From: Diphasiastrum complanatum
Lineage: Eukaryota; Streptophyta; Lycopodiopsida; Lycopodiales; Lycopodiaceae
DNA: 64,000 nucleotides
Reading direction: 5' to 3'
Assembly: GCA_029204225.1 (NCBI GenBank)
Contig: CM055107.1
Coordinates: 42,156,007-42,220,006, forward strand
How positions within the stretch are numbered: the first letter of the stretch is position 1; the number at the start of each line of letters is the position of its first letter. Below the pieces are notes generated by a model. That model saw only the letters and a list, made by a program, of their open reading frames with translations, did not search any database and was not told the DNA's origin. Below are positions 62,726 through 64,000 of this stretch, piece by piece. The position numbers were made by a program, and so were the translations under genes.

Positions 62726-64000
62726 AATTATTTCTACTTATCAAGGTAAGGTTTTATATTAGCAAGAGTTTCTTCTATGCTATTACAAGAACAGATCCGG
62801 AGAAATGAATTTTCATTTTCCCATTTCAGCACTAGAATCAAAAGCTCTTTATTCGAAAAAAATCTGACGTGTTCGATATTAGACAAAAGCAAAAAGGTAC
62901 TTGCACTCGGAAAGAGACAAGACAATTTTTATGAGCTTAGTCATTGTAATGCTTTGACTATTTAAACTCTATTTACTTCTACTTTGGGAGATGGAGATTT
63001 ACTATGGCATATTATGATGGCTCATGTCAATTTTACTTGTCTAATAAATATGTCGACTAAAAAGATGTTTGAGATCTCTATAGTGACAATACCCCAGACC
63101 ATAGAGTTTGTTGAAGATGTATTTTAGCCAAGCATGCCAGAACTTCTTTCAAGTCTAATTTGTTACACACATCTAAAGGTGTGTTAGATATTGTGCACAG
63201 TAACATATGTTGACCCATGCAGACTCTCTCAATAGGGGAGAGCCAAATATTTTTCAATCTTCATCGACAATTTTTCAAAAAAGATAGTAATTTATTTTCT
63301 AAAAAATAAATCAAAAGCCTTCAACAATTCAAGCAGAAAGTTGAGAATCGGACTTCTAGGAAAATCAAGACAATTTGGACTAACAATGGAGATGGACTCA
63401 TTTCAACTGAATTCAAAGACTATTGCAAATCCCATGGCTTTTTGAGGTAGTATACCACCAGCTATTATCCACAGTTGAATGGAGTGCCTAAACATAAAAA
63501 TCGTACACTTGTCGAAAGTGTGAAAAATATGATTCTACATGCAGGTTTATTGAAGACTTTTTGGATAGAAGTCGTCTTGACAATTGCATATATTTAAAAT
63601 TGAATTACAACCAAAACCTTAGTCGACAAAAAAGTAAGGCATCTTTGAACTTTTGGTTGTATTGCTTTTGCACAGATTTCAACAACATCGTAAGAAGCTA
63701 GACTCTACTAATTATGGGTCTAGTTTGTTGGATACTCTTTGAATCATAAAGTTTATAGGATTTGAAATCTAGTGACTAAGAAGATTAAATTTAGTAGAGA
63801 TGTTATCTTTCTCAAAGACAATTGGTAAGAATGTCATCTCTTGCAAAATTAAGGTTTATGCATAGACTACTACAGACCTACCAATTGGTAAGAATGTCAT
63901 CTCTTGCAAATGGATTTATCTAATCAAATTTATACATAGATTGTTACAGACCTGCCAATTGGTAAGAATGTCATCTCTTGCAAATGGATTTATTTAATCA
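62726..64000 (+). pseudogene. Decayed Copia pol, runs off the window
   Basis: Plus-strand traces in order: LALGKRQDNFYELSHCNAL, DLLWHIMMAHVN (GAG-pre-integrase), ARTSFKSNLLHTSKGVLDIV (integrase start), NGDGLISTEFKDYCKSHGF, PKHKNRTLVES, LKTFWIEVV, then near 63770 VTKKIKFSRDVIFLKDN, and at the end GKNVISCKWIYLI, the start of RT. Many stops and frameshifts. The last 180 bases repeat CCAATTGGTAAGAATGTCAT three times. Confidence 0.75.

Overview
The window looks like nuclear DNA of a land plant with a large, repeat-rich genome. The evidence is spliced genes with GT-AG introns, plant-type families (a JINGUBANG-like WD40 protein and a plant-type VPS38/UVRAG protein), a histone H2A gene with one intron, plant LTR retrotransposons primed by initiator tRNA-Met, a hAT transposon, and long CT/GA/GT microsatellites. 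The base composition is AT-rich with long introns. A fern or other large-genome plant would fit, but the species cannot be read from the sequence.

Host genes, all on the minus strand: (1) 352-1731, an intronless seven-bladed WD40 protein of the JINGUBANG type. (2) 14319-28373, a six-exon gene for a 364-residue VPS38/UVRAG-like subunit of the autophagy/endosomal PI3-kinase complex. Every exon junction keeps reading phase. Its 8.3-kb intron 4 holds a complete hAT element, and intron 1 holds an ORF1-only LINE-like insertion. (3) 50061-50740, a two-exon histone H2A (128 aa) with a TATA box and a CCAAT box upstream.

Mobile DNA: 5.1-8.2 kb is a patch of Copia gag and LTR debris. 11.4-12.0 kb holds a tRNA-like SINE head and a decayed Copia reverse transcriptase. 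16966-21990 is a hAT transposon with an exact 8-bp target duplication and a decayed multi-exon transposase. 25343-26530 is a LINE-like ORF1 unit without ORF2. 30734-36970 is a complete, very young Copia element with two LTRs identical by eye, a 5-bp target duplication and one open 1347-codon gag-pol frame. 37.9-41.3 kb holds Gypsy remnants. 43.06-43.96 kb is an LTR fragment. 53076-59326 is a second, older, mutated Copia element on the minus strand with a 5-bp target duplication, nested in a small LTR-like repeat. 60.1-62.24 kb is an internally deleted relative of it. 62.7-64.0 kb is a decayed Copia pol on the plus strand running off the window.

The remaining spacers show no gene I can support. 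I did not find a clearly new biological system. The best candidates for a second look are the probably active Copia with a CCAAT motif repeated every 33 bp in its U3, the ORF1-only LINE-like element, the duplicated splice acceptor in VPS38 intron 1, and the hAT inside the same host gene.
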